A stretch of DNA of 64,000 nt. It comes from Arthrobacter antioxidans. GTDB lineage: Bacteria; Actinomycetota; Actinomycetes; Actinomycetales; Micrococcaceae. The stretch lies in contig NZ_CP095501.1 of assembly GCF_023100725.1 (NCBI RefSeq), forward strand, positions 3,286,001 to 3,350,000, given 5' to 3'. The translations under genes were made by a program, and so were the position numbers. Positions 50,450 to 59,016 of this stretch are shown here, one piece after another. How positions within the stretch are numbered: position 1 is the stretch's first letter; each line of letters begins with the position of its first letter. The notes under the pieces were generated by a model. The model ran no database searches and was not told the origin of the DNA. It saw nothing but the letters and a program-made list of their open reading frames with translations.

Positions 50450-52603
50450 CTACCGCGGCGACGGCACCGTGCCGAGCTTGGACGGCCACCAGATCTTCGG
50501 GCCGATGTCGTACGCCAGGGCCGGGATCAGCAGCGAGCGCACCAGGATGGTGTCCAGCAGCACGCCGAAGGCCACGATGAACGCGATCTGCGCCAGGAAC
50601 AGGATCGGGATCACGCCCAGCGCGGCGAACGTCGCCGCCAGGACCACGCCCGCCGAGGTGATGACGCCGCCCGTCACGCCGAGGCCGCGCAGGATGCCGG
50701 GTCGGGTGCCGATCCGGAGGGACTCCTCCCGGACCCGGGTCATGAGGAAGATGTTGTAGTCCACGCCCAGCGCCACGAGGAACACGAAGCCGAACAGCGG
50801 CACCGATGCGTCCGCCCCCTCGAACCCGAGGACGGTGTTGAACACCACCGCCGAGACACCGAGGGCCGTGGCATAGGAGAGCGCCACGCTGGCGACGAGG
50901 AGCACCGGCGCGAGCACGGAGCGGAGCAGGATGATCAGCACCACGAGGATGACCGCCAGGACGATCGGGATGATCTTGACGAGGTCGGCGAGCGCGGTGT
51001 CGTTCGTGTCGATCGCCACCGCCGTGACACCGCCGACCAGCGCGTCTCCTTCGCCGACGTCGTCGAGCGCGGTCCGCAGCTCGCGCACCACGTCCTCGGC
51101 CTGCTCGGAGTCGGCCTGGTACTCGAGCGTGCCGCTGATGAGGACCTGCCCGTCCTCGACGACGGCGGCGCCGCTCGGGTCCTCGGTCAGGGCGGCGTCG
51201 GAGATGCCCTCCTGCGCCGAGACGACCTCCAGCGCGGCCTCCTGGTCCGCCTCGGGGGCGACGACGTAGACGGGGCTCCCGGAGCCGGCGTCGAAGTGGC
51301 GGCCGAGGGCCTCCTGGCCGTCGACCGCGTTGGACGGCGTCAGGATCAGGGCGGACTGCGGGACGCCGTTGGCCTGCAGCTGGGTCAGCCCGAGGGCGCC
51401 CGCGACCAGGATCAGCAGCGACGCGATCCACAGCACGCGCGGGCGCCGGCCCACGAGCAGGGCCACGCGCCTCCAGAGGCCCTTCAGCCGTTCGAGGCCG
51501 GTCTCCGGCCCGGCACCGGTCGGCGCGGCGTGCCTGCCGTGGTGCGGGGCGACGACGGCGGCCGCCGCGGGGTTGTAGCGCGGGAGCAGGGGCCAGAAGG
51601 CGGCCCTGCCGAACAGGAGGAGGAACGCGGGGAGGAGCGTGAGCGCCGCGGCGAGCGAGAAGGCGATGCCGATGGCGGCGATCGGCCCGAGGCTGCGGTT
51701 CGAGTTGAGGTCCGAGAAGAGCAGGCACAGCAGGCCGAGGATCACGGTGGCACCGGAGGCGAGGATCGGCTCGAAGGACCCCCGGTAGGCCACGCGCATG
51801 GCCTCCCACTTCGTCTCCTGCTCCCCGAGCGCCTCCCTGAAGCGGGCGACGAGCAGCAGCGCGTAGTCCGTGGCCGCGCCGATCACGAGGATCGAGAGGA
51901 TGCCCTGGCTCTGGCCGCTGAGCTGGATCACGTCGAGCTTCGCGAGGCCGAAGATCAGCAGGATCGACGTCGCCAGCGCGAACACCGAGGTCAGCAGGAC
52001 CAGGAACGGCAGCACGATGGACCGGTAGACCACGAGGAGGATCACGAACACCGCGCCGAGCGCGACGGCGAGCAGGATGCCGTCGATCCCGCCGAAGGCG
52101 TCGACGAGGTCGTTGGTGAACCCGGCCGGACCGGTGACGTAACCGGTGACGCCGTCGGGCAGGTCGTCGTCCAGAATGGTGCGCAGCTCGCCGACCACCT
52201 CGGCGAGTTCCGCGTCGGAGGAGACGAAGGCGATGTACTGGACGGCGAAACCGTCCTCCGACGGGATGGGACCGGCGACCGCCGGCGCCCCCTCTGCCGG
52301 GGGTTCGAGCCCCTCGACCCCGCCGAGCGTCTCGCCGAGCTCGGCGTAGGCGCCGAGGTCCTGCGGTTCGATCACGGTGTCCGACTCGGCGACGATCACC
52401 GCGGGGATGGCATCCGAATCACTGAACCTCTGCTGCAGTTCCCCGGCTTCCGTCGACTCCGCGCTCGCGGGCAGGAAGGACGCCTGGTCGTTGCTCGAGA
52501 CCTCCTCGAGCCGCCCGAAGGTGGGTCCGCCCACCGCCGCGCCGACCAGCCAGATCAGCACCACCACGACGGGCAGCAGCACCCTCAGCCATCTGTTCTT
52601 CAT
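50450..52603 (-). CDS. MMPL-family RND transporter
   Basis: This 717-residue membrane protein has the MMPL layout: helix 1, a large extracytoplasmic loop (about 30-185), five helices, a cytoplasmic linker (about 345-385), a second half-repeat with its own loop (about 410-530) and five final helices. GAATDYALLLVARFREAL and GVDYNIFLMTRVREESL are the paired helix-4 motifs with the proton-relay Asp/Tyr. MMPL proteins export lipids, pigments or drugs. It is divergent from a MarR gene, a common inducible-efflux arrangement. The substrate is unknown. Confidence 0.92.
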   Translation of the reverse strand: MKNRWLRVLLPVVVVLIWLVGAAVGGPTFGRLEEVSSNDQASFLPASAESTEAGELQQRFSDSDAIPAVIVAESDTVIEPQDLGAYAELGETLGGVEGLEPPAEGAPAVAGPIPSEDGFAVQYIAFVSSDAELAEVVGELRTILDDDLPDGVTGYVTGPAGFTNDLVDAFGGIDGILLAVALGAVFVILLVVYRSIVLPFLVLLTSVFALATSILLIFGLAKLDVIQLSGQSQGILSILVIGAATDYALLLVARFREALGEQETKWEAMRVAYRGSFEPILASGATVILGLLCLLFSDLNSNRSLGPIAAIGIAFSLAAALTLLPAFLLLFGRAAFWPLLPRYNPAAAAVVAPHHGRHAAPTGAGPETGLERLKGLWRRVALLVGRRPRVLWIASLLILVAGALGLTQLQANGVPQSALILTPSNAVDGQEALGRHFDAGSGSPVYVVAPEADQEAALEVVSAQEGISDAALTEDPSGAAVVEDGQVLISGTLEYQADSEQAEDVVRELRTALDDVGEGDALVGGVTAVAIDTNDTALADLVKIIPIVLAVILVVLIILLRSVLAPVLLVASVALSYATALGVSAVVFNTVLGFEGADASVPLFGFVFLVALGVDYNIFLMTRVREESLRIGTRPGILRGLGVTGGVITSAGVVLAATFAALGVIPILFLAQIAFIVAFGVLLDTILVRSLLIPALAYDIGPKIWWPSKLGTVPSPR

Positions 52604-52630
52604 CGCACTCCACGCCTTCCTCGAAATTCT

Positions 52631-52662
52631 CTCTGCAACAGAGTATATCTATGGTGGAGATA
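52631..52662. promoter_or_regulatory. Two short dyads between MMPL and marR genes
   Basis: CTCTG-CAA-CAGAG (52631-52643) and TATCT-N7-AGATA (52646-52662) lie side by side in the 101-base divergent gap. The second has the size of a MarR-dimer site. An AT-rich stretch unusual for this genome surrounds them, so the promoters are probably here too. Confidence 0.45.
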
Positions 52663-52704
52663 GTGGAAGCGGCCTAAGCTGGATGGGACAGGAGGCGAGG
52701 ATCC

Positions 52705-53193
52705 ATGGCCACGAAGGACGAACTCATGGCGCTCATGCGGCAGTTCACCATCGAGACCGAGCGCTATGTGGAAGCCGCCAGTGAGCGCGACAGCCTGTAC
52801 CGCACCGATCTCCACGCCCTGAGCATCATGATGGGCGCTGCCCAGGCCGGCCTCACCGTCACCCCCGGCCTGCTGCGCGAGGAGCTCAATCTGAGCTCGC
52901 CGGCCACCACGGCCCTGGTGGACCGCCTCGATTCCGCCGGCCATGTCACACGGCGGCGCAGCGAGGTGGACCGGCGGCAGGTGCACCTCCAGCTGACCGA
53001 GAAGGCCCGGAGCACCGGTGCGATGCTGTTCGCCCCGCTCGCCCGCCACCTCAACGGCGTCCTCGACCAGTACACGGAGGAGCAGCTGATGCTGCTGCGC
53101 GACATGATGCAGCGGATCACCGACGCCACGGTCGCCGCGAAGGACGACGCGCGGGACGGCGCCGGCTCGGCTCGGGGCCGGTCGGCCGGTTAG
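52705..53193 (+). CDS. MarR-family regulator
   Basis: This 162-residue winged-helix protein has the MarR core: LTVTPGLLREELNLSSPATTALVDRL recognition helices and the wing VTRRRSEVDRRQVHLQLTEKA. It is divergent from the MMPL transporter and likely represses it. The C-terminus has a 20-residue low-complexity tail. A methyltransferase gene starts ten bases after its stop and is probably cotranscribed. Confidence 0.93.
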   Translation: MATKDELMALMRQFTIETERYVEAASERDSLYRTDLHALSIMMGAAQAGLTVTPGLLREELNLSSPATTALVDRLDSAGHVTRRRSEVDRRQVHLQLTEKARSTGAMLFAPLARHLNGVLDQYTEEQLMLLRDMMQRITDATVAAKDDARDGAGSARGRSAG

Positions 53194-53203
53194 CCTTCCA
53201 GTC

Positions 53204-54001
53204 ATGAATGACGAGATCTACTCCCACGGACACCACCCGAGCGTGACGGCCGCGCACGCGATGCGCACGGTGGCGTCGTCGGCCGCCTACCTGGAGCCGT
53301 TCCTCGAGAGCGGCATGGACCTGCTGGACATCGGGTGCGGGCCGGGCAGCATCACCGCCGGCTTCGCGGATCTCGTGGCCCCCGGCTCCGTGACCGGCAT
53401 CGACCGGTCTGCCGACGTCGTCGTGCAGGCATCCGCCACCCACGCGGACGTGGCCAACGTGGAGTTCCGCGAGGGCAACGTGTACGACCTCGACGTCCCC
53501 GACGAGTCGTTCGACGTCGTGCATGCGCACCAGGTGCTGCAACACCTCGCCGATCCGGTGGCCGCGCTCCGGGAGATGCGGCGCGTCGTGCGGCCGGGCG
53601 GCATCGTGGCTGCCCGCGAAGCCGACTTCGGTGCGATGACCTGGTACCCGGCGGTCGGCGAGCTCGACGAGTGGCGGGAGCTCTACGGGGAGCTGGCGCG
53701 CGGCAACGGCGGCGAGCCGGACGCCGGACGGCGCCTGCCGGGGTGGGCGGCCTCGGCCGGCTTCGCGGACGTCGAGGTGTCGTCGTCGAACTGGGTGTAC
53801 GCCGCCATCGGGGACAGGCGTGCCCACGCGGAGTCGTGGGCCGAGCGCGTGCTGCATTCGGCCTTCGCGGAGCAGACCATCGAGCGGGGCCTCGCCGACG
53901 GGTGGACCCTGCAGCGCCTGGCCGAGGGGTGGCGCAGGTGGGGGCGCGCGGAGGACGGCGTGTTCCTCATGCCGAGCGTCGAAATTCTCGCCCGCGCCTG
54001 A
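53204..54001 (+). CDS. Class I SAM-dependent methyltransferase
   Basis: This 265-residue enzyme has the Rossmann SAM-binding motif LLDIGCGPGSITAGFA (about 40-55), the acidic loop VTGIDRSADVV and FDVVHAHQVLQHLADP. It resembles UbiE/Coq5-like small-molecule methyltransferases. The substrate is not predictable. The gene follows marR closely, so MarR autoregulation would also affect it, which could link methylation with the MMPL-exported compound. That link is inference. Confidence 0.9.
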   Translation: MNDEIYSHGHHPSVTAAHAMRTVASSAAYLEPFLESGMDLLDIGCGPGSITAGFADLVAPGSVTGIDRSADVVVQASATHADVANVEFREGNVYDLDVPDESFDVVHAHQVLQHLADPVAALREMRRVVRPGGIVAAREADFGAMTWYPAVGELDEWRELYGELARGNGGEPDAGRRLPGWAASAGFADVEVSSSNWVYAAIGDRRAHAESWAERVLHSAFAEQTIERGLADGWTLQRLAEGWRRWGRAEDGVFLMPSVEILARA

Positions 54002-54025
54002 GCCGACCGCCGATAGGCTGGCGGG

Positions 54026-54520
54026 ATGTACCGCATCGTCACCGTCTGCACGGGCAACATCTGCCGCTCACCCATGGCGGAGCTCATGCTCGCGCACGCC
54101 TTCACACAGGCGGGACTGCAGCAGTACGTCGCCGTCGATTCCGCGGGGACCACCGACTGGGAGGCCGGCAAGCCCATCGACGAGCGGGCGGCGGCGAAGC
54201 TGGCGGAACTCGGCATCGAGAGCCACCTGCACCGTGCCCGACGCTTCGAGGCTGTCTGGTACCGCGAGCGGGACCTCATCCTCGCCCTGGACCTGGACCA
54301 CTACCGCGAGCTGCGCCGCGACGCACCGGACGGCGACGCCCGGGACCGGATCCACCTCCTGCGCGAGTTCGATCCGTCGACGACGGACGCCGACCTCGAG
54401 GATCTCGGGATCTACGACCCCTGGTACGGCGACGCCAGCGACTTCGAAGCCACCTGGCGGATGGTCCACGGCGCGGTGGAGGGCGTCGTCCGGTTCGTGC
54501 GCCACGAACTCGACGCCTGA
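54026..54520 (+). CDS. Low-molecular-weight protein-tyrosine phosphatase
   Basis: This 164-residue enzyme has the active-site loop C8TGNICRS and the general-acid loop DPWYGD near residue 139, both characteristic of the LMW-PTP family. It is cytoplasmic and may act on tyrosine or arginine phosphorylation, or on polysaccharide-export kinases. It starts 25 bases after the methyltransferase. A hairpin overlaps its stop. Confidence 0.93.
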   Translation: MYRIVTVCTGNICRSPMAELMLAHAFTQAGLQQYVAVDSAGTTDWEAGKPIDERAAAKLAELGIESHLHRARRFEAVWYRERDLILALDLDHYRELRRDAPDGDARDRIHLLREFDPSTTDADLEDLGIYDPWYGDASDFEATWRMVHGAVEGVVRFVRHELDA

Positions 54521-54541
54521 CGGTCCCGCGGCCCGACCGTC
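54519..54541 (+). terminator. Hairpin at the end of the phosphatase gene
   Basis: GACGGTC and GACCGTC form a seven-pair stem around a nine-base loop, starting within the stop codon. There is no T tract. Confidence 0.4.
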
Positions 54542-54559
54542 GATGCGTACCATGAACGG

Positions 54560-55177
54560 GTGAATCCCTCCCTCTGGCTGGCGCTGCTCGGCGCCGGGAC
54601 CCTGATCAGCTTCGTGCCCGGGGCGGGCGCGGTGAACACCATGAGCAACGCGCTGACGGTCGGTTTCCGCCGTTCCATCTGGGGGATCCTCGGCCAGCAG
54701 GCAGCCCTCCTCGTGCACATCGGCGTCGCCGCGGCGGGCGTGGGGCTGCTCGTGACCAACTCGCCGCTGGCATTCAACCTCATCCGGTACACCGGCGCCG
54801 CGTACCTGGTCTACCTGGGCGTGCGGAAGTTCCTGCAGAAGCCCGAGCACGGCGAGGTCCGCGCCCGGCAGGTCACCGAGGGCGCGCTCTCGATGGTCCG
54901 CCGCGGCCTCTGGGTGAACCTGCTCAACCCGAAGGCCATCGTGTTCTTCCTCGCCCTGATCCCCCAGTTCATCCGCCCGGACCGCCCGCTGCTCGGCCAG
55001 TACGCCGTCCTGGCCGCGACCGTCGTCGTGATCGACGTGCTCGTCATGTGGTTCTTCTACGCCGGCGCCGCCCGCTCGTTCCGGCGCTTCACGCAGGACG
55101 ACCGCGGGCAGGTCGTCCTCAACCGCACCTTCGGCTCGCTCTTCGTGGGCGTCGGCGCCCTCCTCGCCGTGGCCTGA
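54560..55177 (+). CDS. LysE/RhtB-family exporter
   Basis: This 205-residue protein has six helices and the RhtB-type signature FVPGAGAVNTMSNALTVGFRRSIWGILGQQ (shown here as two adjoining motifs, about 18-47), with NLLNPKAIVFFLALIPQF near 133. Members export homoserine, threonine, leucine or other amino acids. It starts at GTG 54560. It is distinct in sequence from the ArgO-type protein at 45884. The kinase-PabB fusion begins four bases after its stop. Confidence 0.9.
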   Translation: MNPSLWLALLGAGTLISFVPGAGAVNTMSNALTVGFRRSIWGILGQQAALLVHIGVAAAGVGLLVTNSPLAFNLIRYTGAAYLVYLGVRKFLQKPEHGEVRARQVTEGALSMVRRGLWVNLLNPKAIVFFLALIPQFIRPDRPLLGQYAVLAATVVVIDVLVMWFFYAGAARSFRRFTQDDRGQVVLNRTFGSLFVGVGALLAVA

Positions 55178-55180
55178 CCC

Positions 55181-57274
55181 GTGCCCTCCGACGCACCCCT
55201 GCTCATCGCCGTCGACGGACGGTCCGGGGCGGGCAAGACCACCCTCGCCGTCGAGCTCGCCGCCCTCCTCCGGGAGCACCACAGCGTCAGCCTCTTCCAC
55301 CTCGAGGACGTCTATCCGGGCTGGGACGGGCTCGACGACGGCATCGGCCGCTACGTCGAGGGCGTCCTGCTCCCCCTGCGGGCCGGGCGTCCGGCGCACT
55401 GGAACGCCTGGGACTGGGACCGCGGACAGGACGGCGCAGCACGGACCACGGCGGCGGCCGAGATCGTGCTCCTCGAGGGCGTGGGGGCGGCGGCGGCCGC
55501 GGCGCGGCCCCACCTCGACGCGGTGATCTGGATCGAGGCCGACGCCGGGATCCGGCACCGGACCGCGATCGAGCGCGACGGCGAGGCGTACGCGCCCTTC
55601 TGGCAGCGCTGGGCGGACCAGGAGGACGCCTGGCTGGCGGGTGACGACCCCGGCGCCGCCGCCGACGTCGTCGTGCAGGGCCACCGCGGGCCCCCGTCAC
55701 CGCAGGCCGTCCGCCTGGCACTCACGGGGCTGCCGGCGTGCGCGGTCCTGCTCGCGCCGGAGCGTGCGGGCCGGCGCGGGCTCCGGCTGGACTGCGAGCG
55801 CATCGCCGCGACGCCGGACACCGCGGCGCTGTTCTCCACCCTGTACGGGGCGTCCCCCGCCGCGGTCTGGCTGGACAGTTCCGACGCCGGGACCACGGCG
55901 CCCCGGCCGGAGGGGCGCAACCGCTTCAGCATCCTGGCGGACGCGTCCGGCGCCTTCGGGCAGCAGGCCCTGCACCGGGACGGCACTACGGAGATCACGG
56001 CGGGCGCGGTCACCACGCGCGTCCGCGAGCCCTTCTTCCGCTGGCTCGACGACGTCTGGGGCCGCCGGGCCATCCGCACCCCGGAGGGTTTCGCCTGCGG
56101 GTTCGGCCTGGGGTGGCTGGGCTACCTCGGTTATGAGCTCAAGCGGGAGACGGGCGGCGCGTCCGTGCCGACGCCGGCCGAAGCCCTCCCTGACGCCGCC
56201 CTGATCTTCGCCGGCCGCGCCGTCGTCGTGGACCACGCCGAGGAGTCCGTCTTCCTGCTCACGCTCACCGACGGGCGGCGCGATCCGGACCGCGAGGCCT
56301 GGCTGGCGGGGGCCCGCCGCGCCGTCGCGGCCCCGGGCCCCGTCCCGCCGTCCACCCCGCCCCCGGCGCCCCGGTTCGCGGCCCGGGATTCCCGCGAGGA
56401 GTACCTCGCGAAGACCCGGCGCGCGCAGGCCGAGATCGCCGACGGCACCACGTACGAGGTCTGCCTGACGACGTCGCTCTCGGCCCGCGTGGAGCGCCTC
56501 GATCCGCTGGCGACGTATCTCGGCCTGCGCGCCGCGAGTCCGGCACCCTTCGCGCACTACCTCCGCTTCCCCGGCTTCGCCGTGGCCAGCACCTCCCCCG
56601 AACGGTTCCTGAAGCTCACGCAGGACGGCGTCATGCGGGCGGAGCCGATCAAGGGCACGCGCGGGCGGTCGGCGGACCCGGCGGAGGACGCCGCCCTGCT
56701 CGAGGACCTCCGGAGCTCCGGGAAGGACCGCGCGGAGAACATCATGATCGTGGACCTGCTCCGCAACGACCTCTCGCACCACGCGGTGCCGGGCTCGGTC
56801 ACCGTCAGCCGGTTGTGCGACATCGAGTCCTACGCCACCGTGCACCAGATGGTGAGCAGCATCGACGCCCGCCTGCGGCCGGGCAGCGCGCGCGCAGGGG
56901 TGATCGGGTCCGCCTTCCCGGCCGGTTCGATGACGGGCGCGCCGAAGATCAGCACCATGGCCATCCTCGACCGCCTGGAGCGGAGTCCGCGGGGTCCCTA
57001 CTCGGGCGCCGCCGGGTACTTCAGCCTGACCGGCGCCGCGGATCTCGCCGTCGTCATCCGCACCCTCGTGCTGGCGGACGACGGCGACGCCACGCACCTC
57101 ACGCTGGGCGTCGGCGGGGCGATCACCGCCGACTCGGACCCGGCCGAGGAGTGGGCCGAGGTGCGGACGAAGACGCGCGGGGTGCTGTCCGCCCTGGGGT
57201 CCTGCTTCCCTGGCGACCGCCCTGCCGACGTCGCGCCGGCTTCCCTGCCGACGGCGAATGACCCGGTAGCCTAG
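55181..57274 (+). CDS. pabB: Fusion of P-loop kinase-like domain with aminodeoxychorismate synthase component I
   Basis: This 697-residue protein joins two modules. Residues 1-175 form a uridine-kinase-like P-loop domain (Walker A G13-RSGAGKT, FHLEDVYPGWDGL, IVLLEGVGA). Residues about 180-675 are a complete chorismate-utilising enzyme: SPERFLKL, EPIKGTRGR with K491 (the PIKGT motif of aminodeoxychorismate synthase), ENIMIVDLLRNDLSH and PAGSMTGAPK. It should make 4-amino-4-deoxychorismate for folate. There is no PabA glutaminase domain, so ammonia comes from a separate subunit. A pabC-like gene lies 6.4 kb downstream. It starts at GTG 55181. The kinase module's role is unknown. Confidence 0.9.
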   Translation: MPSDAPLLIAVDGRSGAGKTTLAVELAALLREHHSVSLFHLEDVYPGWDGLDDGIGRYVEGVLLPLRAGRPAHWNAWDWDRGQDGAARTTAAAEIVLLEGVGAAAAAARPHLDAVIWIEADAGIRHRTAIERDGEAYAPFWQRWADQEDAWLAGDDPGAAADVVVQGHRGPPSPQAVRLALTGLPACAVLLAPERAGRRGLRLDCERIAATPDTAALFSTLYGASPAAVWLDSSDAGTTAPRPEGRNRFSILADASGAFGQQALHRDGTTEITAGAVTTRVREPFFRWLDDVWGRRAIRTPEGFACGFGLGWLGYLGYELKRETGGASVPTPAEALPDAALIFAGRAVVVDHAEESVFLLTLTDGRRDPDREAWLAGARRAVAAPGPVPPSTPPPAPRFAARDSREEYLAKTRRAQAEIADGTTYEVCLTTSLSARVERLDPLATYLGLRAASPAPFAHYLRFPGFAVASTSPERFLKLTQDGVMRAEPIKGTRGRSADPAEDAALLEDLRSSGKDRAENIMIVDLLRNDLSHHAVPGSVTVSRLCDIESYATVHQMVSSIDARLRPGSARAGVIGSAFPAGSMTGAPKISTMAILDRLERSPRGPYSGAAGYFSLTGAADLAVVIRTLVLADDGDATHLTLGVGGAITADSDPAEEWAEVRTKTRGVLSALGSCFPGDRPADVAPASLPTANDPVA

Positions 57275-57316
57275 CCGGGCGTCCGCCCTCGGACGCGATC
57301 ATCGGAGGGGGATCCA

Positions 57317-57802
57317 GTGCCGGGTCGGACAGTCGTCGTCATCGTCCTGGGTCTCGCGGCGTGTGTCGCGTACGCCGTCGTCGGAACCCTGCAGATCCTC
57401 GTCTGGAATCCGCTGGCCGCCGTCCCGGGACTCGACCTCCCCGAGATCTACCGGCAGATGCGGGAAGCACGGGAGCCCATGGCCGTGAACCTCGTGGTGA
57501 TCTGGGGCGTCATCGGCGTCGCGCTGGGCCTGGCGGTGGGTCTTCTCGCCACCCTGCGGCGGTGGAGTGTGCTCCGGATCGCGGCCCTGTACCTCTGCGT
57601 CATCACTCTCGGGGCGCCGTCGCACGTCCTCGCCTCGTTCAACCCGGGCATGAGCCTCGCCGACGCCTTCGCGATCGGCGGCGGTGACTACACGATCTGG
57701 GGGGCGGTGCTCTACGGCGTCAGTGCGGTCGCCCTCCTCGCCCTGATCGTCCTCCTGCGCGGCGCACGGCCGGCGTCCGCTGCGCCGAGAGGGGACACCT
57801 GA
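57317..57802 (+). CDS. Small membrane protein of unknown function
   Basis: This 161-residue protein has four hydrophobic helices (about 5-27, 60-80, 88-105, 125-150) and a short extracytoplasmic loop with LPEIYRQMREAREP. The last eight residues are polar. No family was recognised. The GTG start follows GGAGGGGG at a good distance. Its neighbours (pabB fusion upstream, acetyltransferase downstream) give no clear clue. Confidence 0.75.
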   Translation: MPGRTVVVIVLGLAACVAYAVVGTLQILVWNPLAAVPGLDLPEIYRQMREAREPMAVNLVVIWGVIGVALGLAVGLLATLRRWSVLRIAALYLCVITLGAPSHVLASFNPGMSLADAFAIGGGDYTIWGAVLYGVSAVALLALIVLLRGARPASAAPRGDT

Positions 57803-57893
57803 CCGGCGGGAGGTCTGTCCGGCGGCCGTTCGCGCCCTCCCGACACGGCCCGACCCTGGCGCCCGGTACGGCGGGTAGCGCTAGGGTCGGAGC

Positions 57894-58502
57894 ATGACGG
57901 CCCTCCACCCCACGACCCTGCGCGGGCGGCACGTCATCCTCGAACCCCTCGCCCCCGACCACCACGACGGGCTCGTCGCCGCCGCCCGCGACGGCGACCT
58001 GTGGACCCTCTGGTACACCTCGGTGCCCGCGCCGGAGGGGATGCGCCGGGAGATCGACCGCCGGCTGGCCCTCCAGGAGAGCGGGTCGATGCTCCCGTTC
58101 ACCGCGCGGCTCGTCGATCCCGGGACCGGGGGGCCCGGGCCGGTCATCGGGATGACCACCTACATGAACATCGACCAGGCCACCCCGCGGGTGGAGATCG
58201 GGTCCACGTGGAACGCCGCCTCCGCGCAGCGCACCGGCACCAACACGGAGTCCAAGTACCTGCTGCTGCGGCATGCCTTCGAAGAGTTCGGCTGCCCGGC
58301 GGTCGAGTTCCGGACGCACTGGATCAACCACCAGTCGCGGGCCGCGATCGAGCGACTCGGGGCGAAGCAGGACGGCGTGCTCCGCAGCCACAGCCGCACG
58401 CGGGACGGCGAACTGCGCGACACCGTGGCCTACTCCGTCCTGGCGCACGAATGGCCGATGGTGCGCGACAACCTCCTGTACCGGATGGCACGGCACGCCT
58501 GA
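57894..58502 (+). CDS. GNAT-family N-acetyltransferase
   Basis: This 202-residue protein begins RGRHVILEPLAPDHHDGL and contains IGMTTYMNIDQATPRVEIG and NTESKYLLLRHAFEEFGC, the RimJ/RimL-like GNAT pattern in which the latter forms the acetyl-CoA-binding helix. NHQSRAAIERLGAKQDGVLR is the usual C-terminal motif. It probably acetylates a protein N-terminus or a small amine. Substrate unknown. The gene stands alone. Confidence 0.9.
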   Translation: MTALHPTTLRGRHVILEPLAPDHHDGLVAAARDGDLWTLWYTSVPAPEGMRREIDRRLALQESGSMLPFTARLVDPGTGGPGPVIGMTTYMNIDQATPRVEIGSTWNAASAQRTGTNTESKYLLLRHAFEEFGCPAVEFRTHWINHQSRAAIERLGAKQDGVLRSHSRTRDGELRDTVAYSVLAHEWPMVRDNLLYRMARHA

Positions 58503-58671
58503 GTACCGGCGCGGCGCGGTCCCGCCGGGCGAGAGTGCCGAACCCTCCTCCCGGGCGGATGTCAACCGGATCCTGCGGGTACCGCGACTCCTCCGGGAGG
58601 TGGACGATGAACAGGTCAGACCGCGGCAGCCCACGGCAGGCCGCGGACCGGTTCGACTGAAAGAGGACTCT

Positions 58672-58797
58672 ATGGCGGACACTGGTGGAATGGCTGACAA
58701 GGCCAAAGACTATGCACAGGACAATCCCGAGAAGGTCGACCAGGCCAAGGACAAGGCCAAGGACACCCTCGACGGTAAGGACGACGGTCAGAAGTAA
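58672..58797 (+). CDS. 41-residue Lys/Asp-rich helical protein, MT0933/CsbD-like
   Basis: The short frame reads MADTGGMADKAKDYAQDNPEK and continues with repeated KAKD segments to a GKDDGQK end. The amphipathic, charged pattern resembles MT0933-like (Rv0909-type) putative antitoxins and CsbD-like stress proteins. AAAGAGG precedes the ATG at a good distance and a strong hairpin follows the stop, so it is a real single-gene unit. No toxin gene is adjacent, so a toxin-antitoxin role is doubtful. Confidence 0.72.
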   Translation: MADTGGMADKAKDYAQDNPEKVDQAKDKAKDTLDGKDDGQK

Positions 58798-58811
58798 CTG
58801 ACCCCTACCGG

Positions 58812-58841
58812 AGGCCGGGCCGCGACCGTACGGCCCGGCCT
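58812..58841 (+). terminator. Terminator after the 41-residue protein gene
   Basis: AGGCCGGGCCG and CGGCCCGGCCT form a perfect 11-pair stem with an eight-base loop, followed by a T and a pyrimidine-rich stretch (TCTCCC). Confidence 0.8.
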
Positions 58842-58909
58842 TCTCCCTGCCGAAGCCTCCCCCGCCCGGCCGGTGCACCGGATCGCGACGCAATAGTGTC
58901 CAGGATCCC

Positions 58910-58938
58910 TTGACCCGCCATTTGTTACCGTTCACAAT
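58910..58938 (+). promoter_or_regulatory. Promoter and LacI-type operator of the ytfQ operon
   Basis: A -35 TTGACC (58910-58915) and a -10 CACAAT (58933-58938) are separated by 17 bases. The 16-bp dyad TTGTTACCGTTCACAA (58922-58937) overlaps the spacer and -10. A repressor bound there would exclude RNA polymerase. The dyad resembles operators of LacI-family sugar regulators. No such gene adjoins this operon, so the regulator is encoded elsewhere. Confidence 0.6.
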
Positions 58939-59016
58939 TGCCGCAGGGCTCCCCGCCCCTGCAGCAACGACGGTGCAGATACGCCTTGCTGTGGTTCCGA
59001 TTCCCAGGAGGCAGCA

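Noticed and set aside
58672..58797. Toxin-antitoxin module
   Set aside because: No toxin-like gene adjoins it. The next genes are an acetyltransferase with a normal metabolic look and a sugar importer.
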